From Pempheris klunzingeri (Eukaryota > Chordata > Actinopteri > Acropomatiformes > Pempheridae), in NCBI RefSeq assembly GCF_042242105.1, contig NC_092035.1, positions 8,845,477-8,909,476 of the forward strand: a DNA stretch of 64,000 nucleotides, in the 5' to 3' direction. A program made the translations under genes and the position numbers. Under the pieces are notes generated by a model. That model saw only the letters and a list, made by a program, of their open reading frames with translations. It was not told the origin of the DNA and searched no databases. Shown one piece after another: positions 11,196 through 21,140 of the stretch (its first letter is position 1; each line of letters begins with the position of its first letter).

Positions 11196-11590
11196 GAGGG
11201 AAATTCAGCATCTGTGGTGCATCATCAAAAACACCTTGATAAAGGACATTTTTGGGTAATATTAGCTCAAGGTGGAGAACAATGCTAAATGCATTTCCTG
11301 TTTAACACAGCTGGTGCATGTAGAAACAGACCTGGGATCTGTGTTTACTGTATCCTGCAACACACAGCCTGTCCCCACTGAAATTAGGATTGCTTCTTCC
11401 TGACAGACAACAGTGACATTTTTTAAAAACTTTTTGATAATTTATTATATGAAGTGTCAGTATTAATGTGTGTTTGTTATTGTTTAACCATGTCAGTGTG
11501 TATTTTTGGAGGTTTTGTCAAAATCACATTTCCTGTGAAATCTTTTTTGTTGTATTTAATAAATATTTGTACACAATATTCCTGTTTTTT
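11196..11590 (+). terminator. lypd6: lypd6 3' UTR with polyadenylation signal
   Basis: About 390 nt of AT-rich sequence follows the stop codon and contains AATAAA at 11558-11563. Cleavage is expected 10-30 nt later, so the transcript probably ends near 11575-11590. Confidence 0.7.
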
Positions 11591-11753
11591 ATGGTTTATT
11601 ATGGTGGGACTTATGTTGCTGTTATTATAATGAATCAGACATGACTGCACTCCAATTTTGGGGGGGACTTAGGTGGAGTCAGAGGGTGGAGGGTAGTTGG
11701 TCAAAGGGATGAATGGTAACAGGTAAAGGGGGAGTGCTTCTGACTCTGAGGAT

Positions 11754-13262
11754 ATGCTTTACTGCATCATCCAGATCCTGAGGCGGTGCATCTTGGGGAA
11801 GAAAATGCCCAAATCGCCAAAGGATGAGCAAAGTCTGGATAGTGATTCCTTTGAGGGCGCCAATGGAGACGAGGTGACGAACTCTGAAATGTCCAGGTGT
11901 GAGACTCTATGTGGGGATGAGGTGATGGATGTCGAAGAGTTCAGCTCTGTGGATGACGGCACGGACGAGGTGTTGCACGACGAGGAGTTCAACTCAGACG
12001 AATCCCTGATGTTCTGCTCTTTGACAAATGACATATGTTTGACATATGTCTCATGCTCTCTCAGCGTTCAGTGTTCTCTCGCCCCTGCAGAGATGTTGTC
12101 ACAGCAAGAGAAGACTTTTCTCTCTGTGTTTCTTGGGAAAGCTTGTGGATCACATAGCTCACTGTAGCACCACATCTATCATTGGTGTGGACTTTGACGG
12201 GATGTTGGAATGTCTAGGAGAGCAGACTGCGGGAGAATTAAAATCTAATCTCCTTCAGACTGTTGGAAACTTCCACATCTCCCTCTACAACGTCCTCCGT
12301 CATGAGTTTGGATCCTCAAAGCTGCTGCAGGCTGCCGTGGTATCCAGTGACATGACTTTTGGGGAGGCTGTTGCCAGGACACTGACAGCACAGCTGCAGA
12401 AATCCTCAAGGAAGCCTGTCAGCTTTGCAACCAGAGTGAGGTCATTTTTCACCAGGAGGTTGAACAAAGTCTCCCCAACCTGTGAGATTAACAAATCGGT
12501 GTCTCACAGTGAAGACTTGACCCTGGCAAATGAATGGATGACACCACCTACGGGGATGCAGAGGTAACCTGCCATAAGGCTTTTACGCTCACTTCTGGCT
12601 ATCAAACAATCAATATTTATAGGAAAAAAATAGGGTTTAATCTTGGGGCTACTGCTCTCATTAAAAGGAGAAATTGATGGCCACATTCTTAATCTATTAA
12701 TATAATCATAATAATAAATATAATCTGAAGTTGTCAGTGCAGAACTTGGCTGAAAACAGTGAGCGTAATAGTCCACACACAAAAGACAGAATCAGATTCT
12801 TTATCAAATAAATGGTTAACTGAACTACTCACTACACAACACAAAGGAGATGCAATGAATAAATTGAAATCATTTGAATGAAGAAGGCTAAATTAATCAA
12901 TTAATTGTTGAATAAATGTATGAATTAATGAATGAATTTCAACAGCATAGCAACCAAAGTGCCCACATGAGTGTGTTTGACCTCTTCACAGCTAAAGACA
13001 CTCTTTCTGTCTTCACTACAATGTTGAAGTGAACCTTATGGATGGTAATTAGCATCTCCTCGTGTCAGTTGGTCAGTCTGGCAGTGGAGGTTCTCCGTCT
13101 CCCTTTGGAGGAGAGCAGGCACAAGTATGTCGCATTGGGTGCCCCAACTACCTTTTTTCTTTGTAACCAAGAATCAAGTTAGTGATCGTTTTAGATCACA
13201 TTAATTAAAGTCTGTCTCCTTTCTTCCTTTAGTTCTTGAGTTCACCATGCAGCATGGTGTGA
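11754..13262 (+). CDS. Unassigned small multi-exon gene between lypd6 and mmadhc
   Basis: I do not recognise the family. Exon A (from ATG 11754 or the better-context ATG 11805) encodes an acidic Asp/Glu/Ser-rich stretch with GDEV, VEEF and DEEF phrases. Exon B, about 12091-12563 after acceptor CCCCTGCAG, encodes a mixed helical-looking segment (LVDHIAHCS, VDFDGMLECLG, LRHEFGSSKLLQ, RSFFTRRLNK). It ends at donor CAGAG|GTAACC. Exon C 13085-13124 (acceptor TCTGGCAG, donor CAA|GTATGT) and exon D 13233-13262 (acceptor TTCCTTTAG) continue in frame to SPCSMV and a stop. AATAAA follows at 13286. Two tiny exons that keep frame and meet a polyA signal argue for a real gene. Oddity: exons A and B are in different frames and no convincing donor joins them; a one-base shift near 12138 may be a mutation, an assembly error or a sign of a pseudogene. 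No signal peptide or membrane segment is visible. Confidence 0.5.
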
Positions 13263-13285
13263 CCAGCTCTGTGGTCATGAGTGTA

Positions 13286-13291
13286 AATAAA
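13286..13291 (+). terminator. Polyadenylation signal of the unassigned gene
   Basis: AATAAA lies 24 nt after the inferred stop codon, with a second near-match about 15 nt on. It supports 13233-13262 as the terminal coding exon. Confidence 0.5.
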
Positions 13292-13415
13292 ACCAGATAA
13301 ATATTAAAAGTCTTCTGTCATCATTTACTCTCAAAGTACAACAGGAGTTCTTTCTGTTTAATATTTGTCAAGTTAGCAGTGAAGGAGTCAGCCTGTCTGC
13401 AGTAAATATACTCAA

Positions 13416-13430
13416 CCACTAGATGGCGAC
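13416..13430 (+). promoter_or_regulatory. CTCF-like motif
   Basis: CCACTAGATGGCGAC fits the CTCF core CCASYAGRKGGCRS except at its last position. It lies between the ends of two convergent genes. Motif match only; many such sites also occur in repeats. Confidence 0.35.
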
Positions 13431-13699
13431 AACGTAACCATCACTGTTTCTGGGCACGCTTCACATTGTGACATACAAAAGCTGAACTCTCAGGTGCACA
13501 CAGGTTGGACATAGAGCGCTCACTGGTTTTGTAGTTGTAGATTAAATAAATACTGAGACAAATGTCTCACTGGATATTTCGACATAAGGGGAACATGGAA
13601 GCCTGCAGGTGCAGCAGCTTTGACTCAGTGTACAAATCTCCTGCAGCAATCCAGCACGTCAAGCAGACGTGTTTTGTCCTCCAATTATCCAGAGGCAGA

Positions 13700-13990
13700 A
13701 GAGCTCAGAATTTATACTTAAGTGGATGTAGTATTACCACAGAGTAAAAATACTCTGTTACAACTAAAAGTCCTGCATTTAAAATAATACGAGTACAAGT
13801 AATAGTATGATTATTCATGCCCCTTTTAAGAATAAAGCACAGTATATTATTGGATTCTAAAGTATACTGTGATGCATCATGTGTACAAAAACTGTAATGT
13901 TGCACCTGGAATACATGGGGTTGATTTTAATCACTTGATAGACTGCTGGGTCTGTTCCAGTAATCTATAACAATAAACCATAATCTGTTA
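13700..13990 (+). repeat. Dispersed percomorph-type repeat, copy B
   Basis: Phrases ACTAAAAGTCCTGCATTTAA, TATATTATTGGATTCTAAAG, ACTGTAATGTTGCACCTGG and AATCTATAACAATAAACC belong to the same repeat class as 2700-3145. Non-coding. Confidence 0.55.
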
Positions 13991-14510
13991 GTTGACTAGA
14001 TTTCACATCACAGCCTAGTGAGACGTCACTTTATTTGTTCAGTTCTTACTGTGTGCAACAGATCAGAGAGAAAAACAACACTGTACATGTTTGTATGAAA
14101 AGTTATTGACCTGATATCATTCAGTCAGAATCTTTTCACATCAGCCTGAGACCGTGTGTCCGACAGTGTCATCCTTTAAAGTTGTCTACAAGCTCTTCAA
14201 ACGGCACATATTACATTTTGAAACCTTTTTATTAGCAGTCAGAACCCCCCCCCCCACTGCTCTGAGGGTGTGTTTCTCCCTGGATGTAGTGCAGGATGCC
14301 CTGGACTGACGGGATCTCTTACCAGTACACAGCACCGAGGTCTATAGAGTCTCAGTCAAGTGCATGTTACAGTAAACGACCTTTCACTGATACAACCACG
14401 TACCAACACTACCATATATCCAGTTCCAAGCTTCTTCAAACCATAAATATAGGCCTTGAGTTTGGATTTAGTTTGAAATATATATATATATATTATTTTT
14501 TTAACAAAGG
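13991..14510. other. mmadhc 3' UTR and downstream DNA
   Basis: The minus-strand polyA signal (TTTATT read on plus at 14228-14233) lies about 280 nt beyond the mmadhc stop, so 14510 down to about 14205 is probably its 3' UTR. A 12-13 base C run is at about 14247-14259 and a (TA)n run near 14480-14493. The remainder shows no gene. Confidence 0.6.
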
Positions 14511-16731
14511 CTATTCCTCATCGTCAGCTACATTTGAAAGTCCTTGTAGTCGTGCGATAGCAGCGCTGTGAGTAGGTGCGTTGGTGAAAACAGTCCCCAC
14601 AAACAAAGATGTTCCTTTGAGGAGGTGGCGAATCACCGTGCAGGAGCCTGACACTTCGATGTGGAAGCCCAAATGTCTCAGCTCGTTCTCTGTTGCAAGT
14701 GTGGTTTGACTTGACGGAGACGCAAAGAACTGAAAGAAATCAGAAACTACTCTCAGTATAATGGAGTCTAAGACATCACTCCTGTTAACTGTGACCTCAG
14801 CACCAATGCATATGATTGACTTAGCATTGTTTAGCCTCACTGGTTGAGTGGAAAAGAACTACTGGTGTCCATACAGTCACTGTCAATACATTTCTAGTAC
14901 AAGAAACCACAGCGTCAAACAGAATAACTCACAGCGGCTCCTGTTGTTGGATCGATGAAGTCTGCCCAGTAGCCTGCTGTCCACAGAGCGAAGCACAGTT
15001 CCTTCGCGCCGCTCACAAACTGCAGCGAGGAGAAAGCGCAGCCGTTTTAACGTCATGTCACATCTCCAAACTTCTAACAACAGCAAAAACATCACTGGAC
15101 TCACTCTGTGGAGCAGCTGCTCCCTGTCCTGCTCTGCTGCCTCCCCGGATCGACTGCCCCTCTGAGTGACCGTCACAACTGTGATGGAGGCGGTGGGAGC
15201 TGAAGGGAAAAACGTCTCAAGGTCTGACGCACGCACACACACACACAAAACACACACAGTTTTGTCAGTGAAGGCAACCAAAGCCTTCAAACAGGTTTTC
15301 TGGAGCATCAGGTTAAATAACCATCCTTTACCTTTCATTAGCAGCTCAGGGCAGGAAGTGATGGAGCAGTCTGTGCCTGTCTGATTAAAGTACTGCTCAG
15401 CTTGGTGGACTCTGGTGGAGATGGGACCCAGTTTTCCCTGATGAACAAACAAATGCATACAAACTGACAAAGCAGCTATGACGCCTGGAAATTGTGTATT
15501 TTGACTAAGAATATAACATTGCCAGGAGCAAAACTGTGGGGAAGAAAAGCTGCAGCTTTGTTATTTTCTGTTTTTTTTGGTTGTCAAATATAAATGAGTT
15601 GGAATCGGCCACTACATTTTAATTAGACAAATGATTACATAAAATAAGATGGCTGTTTCCTACTGCATTAATAAAACTATTCAAAAGCTTACGTGGAATT
15701 CATTGACAAACTGGGCCAGTATGAACTGCTGTCTCTCTGCGCTGCTTGGAGTCGTCAGTACATCAGGCACCGTCCTGTGGACTGGAGTCTTCTTTTGGTC
15801 CGCCATGCCCTCCAGGTGACAGTCAAACCCAACGTTACCCGGTAACTGAAAACGCTGGTCCTGAGGTCCAAATGGTCCCATGTTCTCGTCAGGCCACACG
15901 GTCCTGGGGCCTGGAGGGGACATGACAAAGATATCTGACTGTGTTTCCTCCATCATGTTATGCTTTTCTTAATCTTCCCTCAGGTTGCTGCTGATAACTC
16001 CATCTCTAACACTGCCTGTTGCCATATTTGACCCCTCATCCTGTCTCTGCATGTTGTTTTGGAAACACAGTTCAACAGACTGGTTCATTTACTGCTCGAC
16101 TCACCTGAGTCTGTGGGTGATACTGATGTGTAAGGCTCATCTGAGCTGGCGGCAGAGAAAGTTCTGGTTCTGCCAACACGAAGGGCAGCTAATGTTTGAT
16201 GACCAGCTTTATGAGACAGGACCAACCTGCCTCGACCACACAGCATCTACACAGAGACAGAAGCGTCTGTTAACAGCCTGCAACACTTTAAAAAAAAGCC
16301 TACTGTATAAAACTGGTACTGTAATTCATTACGTCACACATACTTCTTTAAGTTAACTTGTGCCAATACATTAGCCACCATCTGACCAGTTATCTGCTGA
16401 TTTATGGCACCAATCTTGTTTGTCAATGTGCACATCTACTATAACACAACTTCACTTTTAGCTGCTAACTTTTTTAATTAAAAGTGAAGTGCTAAACGAC
16501 ATCTAATGCTTGATGCACTGGACAAACACCAAGCTGAAGTCCACGCCATGAGCCAAATAACAGTTAAAATATCTTACAACATTTTAACTTGTGTGTAACA
16601 TGGAAGAAAAGCTAAATCTAATAAAATTGCCGACATTTTTAATTATGTTCGGCGGACACTTATGGTTATAGCGGAGGCTGCTAACGTAACTACAGGGAAG
16701 TTGTTGTTTTGTCACTTACACTGCTGGACAT
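14511..16731 (-). CDS. mmadhc: Cobalamin trafficking protein CblD (methylmalonic aciduria and homocystinuria type D)
   Basis: Minus-strand coding exons are 16720-16731, 16105-16246, 15693-15910, 15332-15437, 15105-15223, 14933-15019 and 14511-14729. All are GT/AG and in phase, giving 300 residues (human 296). Exon 2 contributes only MSSS; M5 follows the next acceptor. Residues 5-45 are Arg/Ser/Thr-rich, fitting a mitochondrial leader. [20 protein letters not shown] (54-73) is the family signature; M62 matches the known internal start of the human protein. The C-terminal nitroreductase-like domain runs from about 145 to 290 ([42 protein letters not shown]). Role: accepts cobalamin from MMACHC and directs it to mitochondrial methylmalonyl-CoA mutase or cytosolic methionine synthase. 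Oddity: GSC (256-258) aligns with human GCC, so the human Cys261 position is Ser257. The C-terminus ends in an acidic VADDEE tail absent from human. Confidence 0.96.
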
Positions 16732-16753
16732 TGTCGTTAGTCTCACTTTTAAC
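16720..16753 (-). other. mmadhc: mmadhc exon 2 (leader plus first four codons)
   Basis: A 34-nt exon: acceptor ATCCAACAG, 22 nt of leader, ATG TCC AGC AGT, then donor GTAAGT. Splicing to 16246 gives MSSSMLCGRGR in frame. If skipped, translation can begin at M5, the first codon of the next exon. Confidence 0.75.
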
Positions 16754-17248
16754 CTGTTGGATAAAAAAACACAACTATTGGTGCAACAGAAAACAACCAC
16801 AAACTGTTTACGAATCGACAAGGTACAAGTTGGCTAACTTTAAGTAGGCTAGCCAGTGATAGCTAACATGATGCAACGACGGCGTGTATCTGTCAGGGCA
16901 CGGCAAAAGAAACTAGGATCGAGTCTATCACATCCTGGCTTCATGATCAACAACAGCAGAAGACTCGAAACAAATATGTAACAATACAAACTGAGTTTCA
17001 ACACAAACAAAAACGGCTAACCAGGTGCCACCGTTAGCATGCTGTTATGCTAGCCAATGCGCTCGGTCAGCTGATAGTTATCTTATTATGACACTTTCCC
17101 TTTTTAGACAGCGTTGTACACTTCCTTATTTAAGGCACAAATTACCTGACAGCATGGACAATGAACGTCTTTTTCTTTGCTCTACAACAGTGCTCATATA
17201 ACTCAGTCTTTGGGATTACATTGTGTAAAGTACATGTTGTTCTTACCT

Positions 17249-17335
17249 GTCAACTTGCACGTCCGCTACTCTACGGTTACACAAAACAACGACGGGAAGT
17301 GACGAGGGACAAACCACTCATGCGCAATTTCCATT
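17249..17335 (-). promoter_or_regulatory. mmadhc: mmadhc promoter and non-coding exon 1
   Basis: A CpG-bearing block with CGGGAAGTGACG (17293-17304), an ETS/GABP-type site typical of nuclear genes for mitochondrial proteins. On the minus strand it ends in the donor TTGACAG|GTAAGA (last exon base about 17249). The next acceptor in line is that of the 34-nt exon 16720-16753, giving a complete 5' UTR structure. Confidence 0.65.
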
Positions 17336-17521
17336 AAGCTTTTATCATTTTAGTGTGAGAGTTAGAGGTAACAGGAGGAATAAAAAGGACGTGAGGTCTC
17401 CAGCCTCTGTGTGAATTATGCTGCTCTAAGATATATGTAATATTAGTCCCATAACACCACAGTTGTTTATTATTTGACCCACTGCTGTTCAGATGTTATA
17501 GGCGGTGTTTCCCACGTGTCA

Positions 17522-17536
17522 CCACAAGATGGCAGC
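17522..17536 (+). promoter_or_regulatory. CTCF-like motif upstream of mmadhc
   Basis: CCACAAGATGGCAGC matches the CTCF core with one mismatch. It is in the same orientation as the site at 13416-13430, on the other side of mmadhc. Motif match only. Confidence 0.3.
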
Positions 17537-17539
17537 AAA

Positions 17540-20130
17540 TGAACAGTTAAAAGGACCAGGGATGAGATTATAACATCAGAGCTGCCTTGTGTGACATGTA
17601 GTGTGTCTGTTCAGAGGCAAGTTGGATGACTTTTAATTTAGTGCTTCACTGTGTTGAACAGCCCGGCAGATTGTAATTTGTTCTCCAGTTTGCTAAATAA
17701 AATGGCTTGATGGGCATGATGATAATGGTGCAAGTGTAAGGATGCAGTGGAGAAAAGCTTGGACACATTTATAGGAGCATAACATATAATGAGAGGGTGC
17801 GATTGTAGAATTACTGCCTGAACGTGCATTATTAGCACTTTCACTTTAGTTCCTAGAACTCATTTACCTCTGTTGAACTTTATTGTGGCTAACCTCTAAG
17901 TAATGTCCAGAAACAAAGACTGAGGGTGTTTGTAATGAGCAGTTCCCAGGTAGGGAGCTCTGGAAAATGGTACATGTACTCAGCAAAACCCCCTGCCGAT
18001 CAATAAAGTTTAAAAAGTAGAATAGAGGCACTGCCCTTCAAAGAACAGTGTCATTTATTGTCAGAAGTGGCAAAGGACAAGGGCAGCTGGTAAAGTACAT
18101 TTTGCTGGCGTCGACACATCTCTTTAGCTGACTTGGACAAGCTGATTGACACTTTCTCTGAGCTGACAGGATATGCAGTGGGAGTTTACCCTGGGACCAA
18201 CATTCTCTATGTGCGTGTGTGAGTGTGTGTGTGTGTGGTGATGAAGCATGTGTAACTGCACAGAGCTTGTCTGTCAGAGAAATCTCCCACAGGATCATTT
18301 GTAGCAGCAACACAGCATTCACCCTAGATGGAGCCCCTGTGGGATGTGCACACACTCACATACACACACACACAGATATGCACCAGCATCCAAAAGAAGC
18401 TGGGAAATTAATTCTTCACCTCAGGCTTCCTCCAAAGTGTTGTTGTTTGGAGGTGAAGAGCACTGAAGAAAAGGCTGAATCAAAATGTGTGGAGTCTGGT
18501 GATAAAAATGCAGCTCTACTGACCTTAAAGCTGCACCTAGCATTTTTAAATTAATGATTAATGCGTCACTTGTGTTTAAAATGAACTGATTTGTTAATTA
18601 AATATCAGAAAATATTAACATTTTAAGATGGCATCTTCAATTTGCTTGTTTTGCCCAACCAACAAAGATATTTAATTTCCAGTGATACAGAACAGTAAAA
18701 TACAGGCAGATTCTCACAAGTGGAAACCTGCAACCAGCAAATGTTTGGCATATTTGGTCAATAATGATTTAAATGATTAATCGATGATCAAAATTGTTGT
18801 AGATAAATTCATGTTAACCCACACTTAAGCCAACAATTGATGAATTCAAGCGGGCAAATAGCACAGACTGTGTAAAAGAAGTGGACAAAGCCACCATGAC
18901 ATCACCCATTTGTTGGTGGAGTACCATTTTGAAGCTTTGCATTTGGCATTTAAAAAAATCACTATATTGGTTTTGGAGCCAGAAATAACACTTGAGTTTT
19001 TTCCCCCACCTCTGATCGGTTAGGTTTAGGCATGACCTGCCTCTGATTGATTCGTCACAAGATAGTCACACCCTAAAGCGTATGACTATTTCATCCTAAA
19101 TGGGACCATAATTTACTAAATGAACATGCTGGATTGAAGAAGACTTAAAACTAGCAATCATGACCATAAACTTGTTAGAAAAATATACTGAGGTGATAAA
19201 ATAAGCGAGAGGTCACTTCCTCAGAGACTTCTATAAGATTGGAGTGGAGTCGGCCCCTGCTGGCCATCAGAAAGAATGCAGGAACGTCTGCATTGGCTTC
19301 AATTCTCAGAGCTGGCAAATATAATTTAGTGCATATATTCAGTTTATCTGTAGCCATTGAGGAACCTCTATCATATCAGTGTAAAATAATAGCGAAGCAT
19401 CAGGCTCCAGTTGTCTCGGTGAAACACCTTCCCCTGGACAGAAGTGACTGGATTATTTGCAGTTGGAATTCCAAAGTGCAGCGAAGCCTTGAGACTTCCA
19501 GACAAAGCCATGAGTCAGTCGAGGTCTTTTTATTGCTGCGCTGTCAGGCCGCACCGGATCTTGTCTGGAGTCAGCATTTTTCTGTTGCCATTTCATCCAC
19601 TGTCGAAAACCACATTTCCATCTCACACATTCTGAGCCACCTGCCTGTGTCAGCACACTATTAACTGCACTCACTCCTTAACTAATGATATAGAAAGAGC
19701 CATTAAAGGTCTATTTCCCATTTCCTTGGCATGTGTGGATGATAAACCTATTGGCTTGCAGAGTTACAGAATTTGGTCATGTTTCCCGCCCACCACCTCC
19801 ACCTGACTGTTTATCCATGCTCGCTCAGACTGGATTTAAACCCCTAGTGCTCGTGTGCAAGGTTATAAATCCTCTATACCTCCAGGCTGTAGTCCAGCCC
19901 TCCATATCAGGCCTTGTTTTGCTCTTCGCCACCATGAGACACTTGGACCCAGTAGCACTGACATTTACAATTCTTCAATTTGTTACATACAAGCTTGCAG
20001 CTGCAAACCAATACAGGACTGAGCATTGATTAAATGCAAAAGCATGAAATACAAAACGTGGAACCATAGTTTAAAATGAAATCTAGGCTTGCAGAATTTG
20101 ATACAGAAACTGGGAAATACATTTATTTGG
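17540..20130. other. Intergenic DNA, start of the mmadhc-rnd3 desert
   Basis: No gene is seen. Short TG/CA tracts lie near 18219-18237 and 18349-18376, and a dispersed repeat at 18560-18805. Small open frames have no domain content. Confidence 0.6.
18560..18805 (+). repeat. Dispersed repeat, family shared with 6020-6240, copy 2
   Basis: CTTGTTTTGCCCAACCAAC, then ...AATGTTTGGCAT... and GATTTAAATGATTAATCGAT, are phrases of a well-known teleost interspersed repeat. Better preserved than the copy at 6020. Confidence 0.6.
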
Positions 20131-20134
20131 TTTC

Positions 20135-20500
20135 TAGTCTTGAGAGTTAGAATAAGATCAATGCTGCTCTGATATCTGTCTGTCCAATATGTTGCTATAG
20201 CCAGTGGCTGGTTATCTTAGCTTAGCATAAAGACTGGAAACAGAGGGAAACAGCTAGCCTAGCATTGTTCGAAGGTTAGAAAAATACAAAATATGAAAGA
20301 TTAACCGATTAGCACCTTTAAAACTCATTAACATAGCTTATCTCATTCACTAACACAAAAGTAAAATCATCATGTTGCAGTATTACAGTGGTTTGCTGGT
20401 TGCCAGGCAACCTCACAGTAATGATGATGCTAACAAAGACTAACAAACAAGAGATGACTTGTTAATTAGTGAGCTTCCACCTGTTTCCAGTCTTTCCAGC
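20135..20500 (+). repeat. Dispersed percomorph repeat (R5)
   Basis: GCTTAGCATAAAGACTGGAA and GGGAAACAGCTAGCCTAGC sit in a block I recognise as a frequent percomorph repeat. The leader of the same family (TTTGACATTTTGGGAAATAA...) appears alone at 35221-35280. Confidence 0.6.
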
Positions 20501-20886
20501 CATGGAAGTGGTATTGATATTCACATTTAAATCTCAAGAAAGCTTTTTTATTATCTAAAAATAAGAATATATTGTAAATTCATTTTGTGTCATGATGCTT
20601 CCAAAGAGCCTGTTTCCTATGTAGCAGCCACACTCCTCTTAGACATCCTTAATCTTTCAATCAGCTAGACAGGTTAACGCATAAATTAGTGATGTGAACC
20701 TGCTACTGTCTACAGTCTCAGCTGCTGCAGAGCTTCACCATCTGGCCACCAACTGCCTGCTAACACCACACAGCGGATGCTTTCCCCACTTCACTGAATA
20801 AAGAAACGCATAAAGTGTCCTGATTTTTTTCTCTGACCCACTCTGCTAGACCTGCCCCGGATTTTGCTTCTTCATTTTCTCGCTTG

Positions 20887-21140
20887 CGGCGTATTTTCTT
20901 CATGCTGAACTGTAATTTCAGCCTCTGATGCGCTCTTTTGGAACAGTACCTGAATAATAAACTAACCTGTTTCACAAAAGGTTAAAGGGTCAGTTCACCC
21001 ACATTACAAAATAAACACATTTTATAACTCTGGTGCGCTGCCAAAACCTCAAGCAGCCTGTTCAATGCAAATAAACATTCTTTCTAATTATTTCTTGTTT
21101 CAAGACATTAAAGAAACATTAAAACATGTTGAAATATTCT
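20887..21140 (+). repeat. Direct repeat pair, copy 1
   Basis: About 250 bp (TTTTCTTCATGCTGAACTG ... GTCAGTTCACCCACATTAC ... CATGTTGAAATATTCT) recurs 2.91 kb downstream at 23797-24049. By eye the two are about 85-90% identical with a few small gaps. Both read in the same direction. The AAAGGGTCAGTTCACCC phrase is common in fish repeats, so this is probably an interspersed element rather than a local duplication. Confidence 0.85.

Noticed and set aside
19239..19664. 141-codon open frame in the desert
   Set aside because: No domain, a competing frame on the opposite strand, no promoter or splice context.
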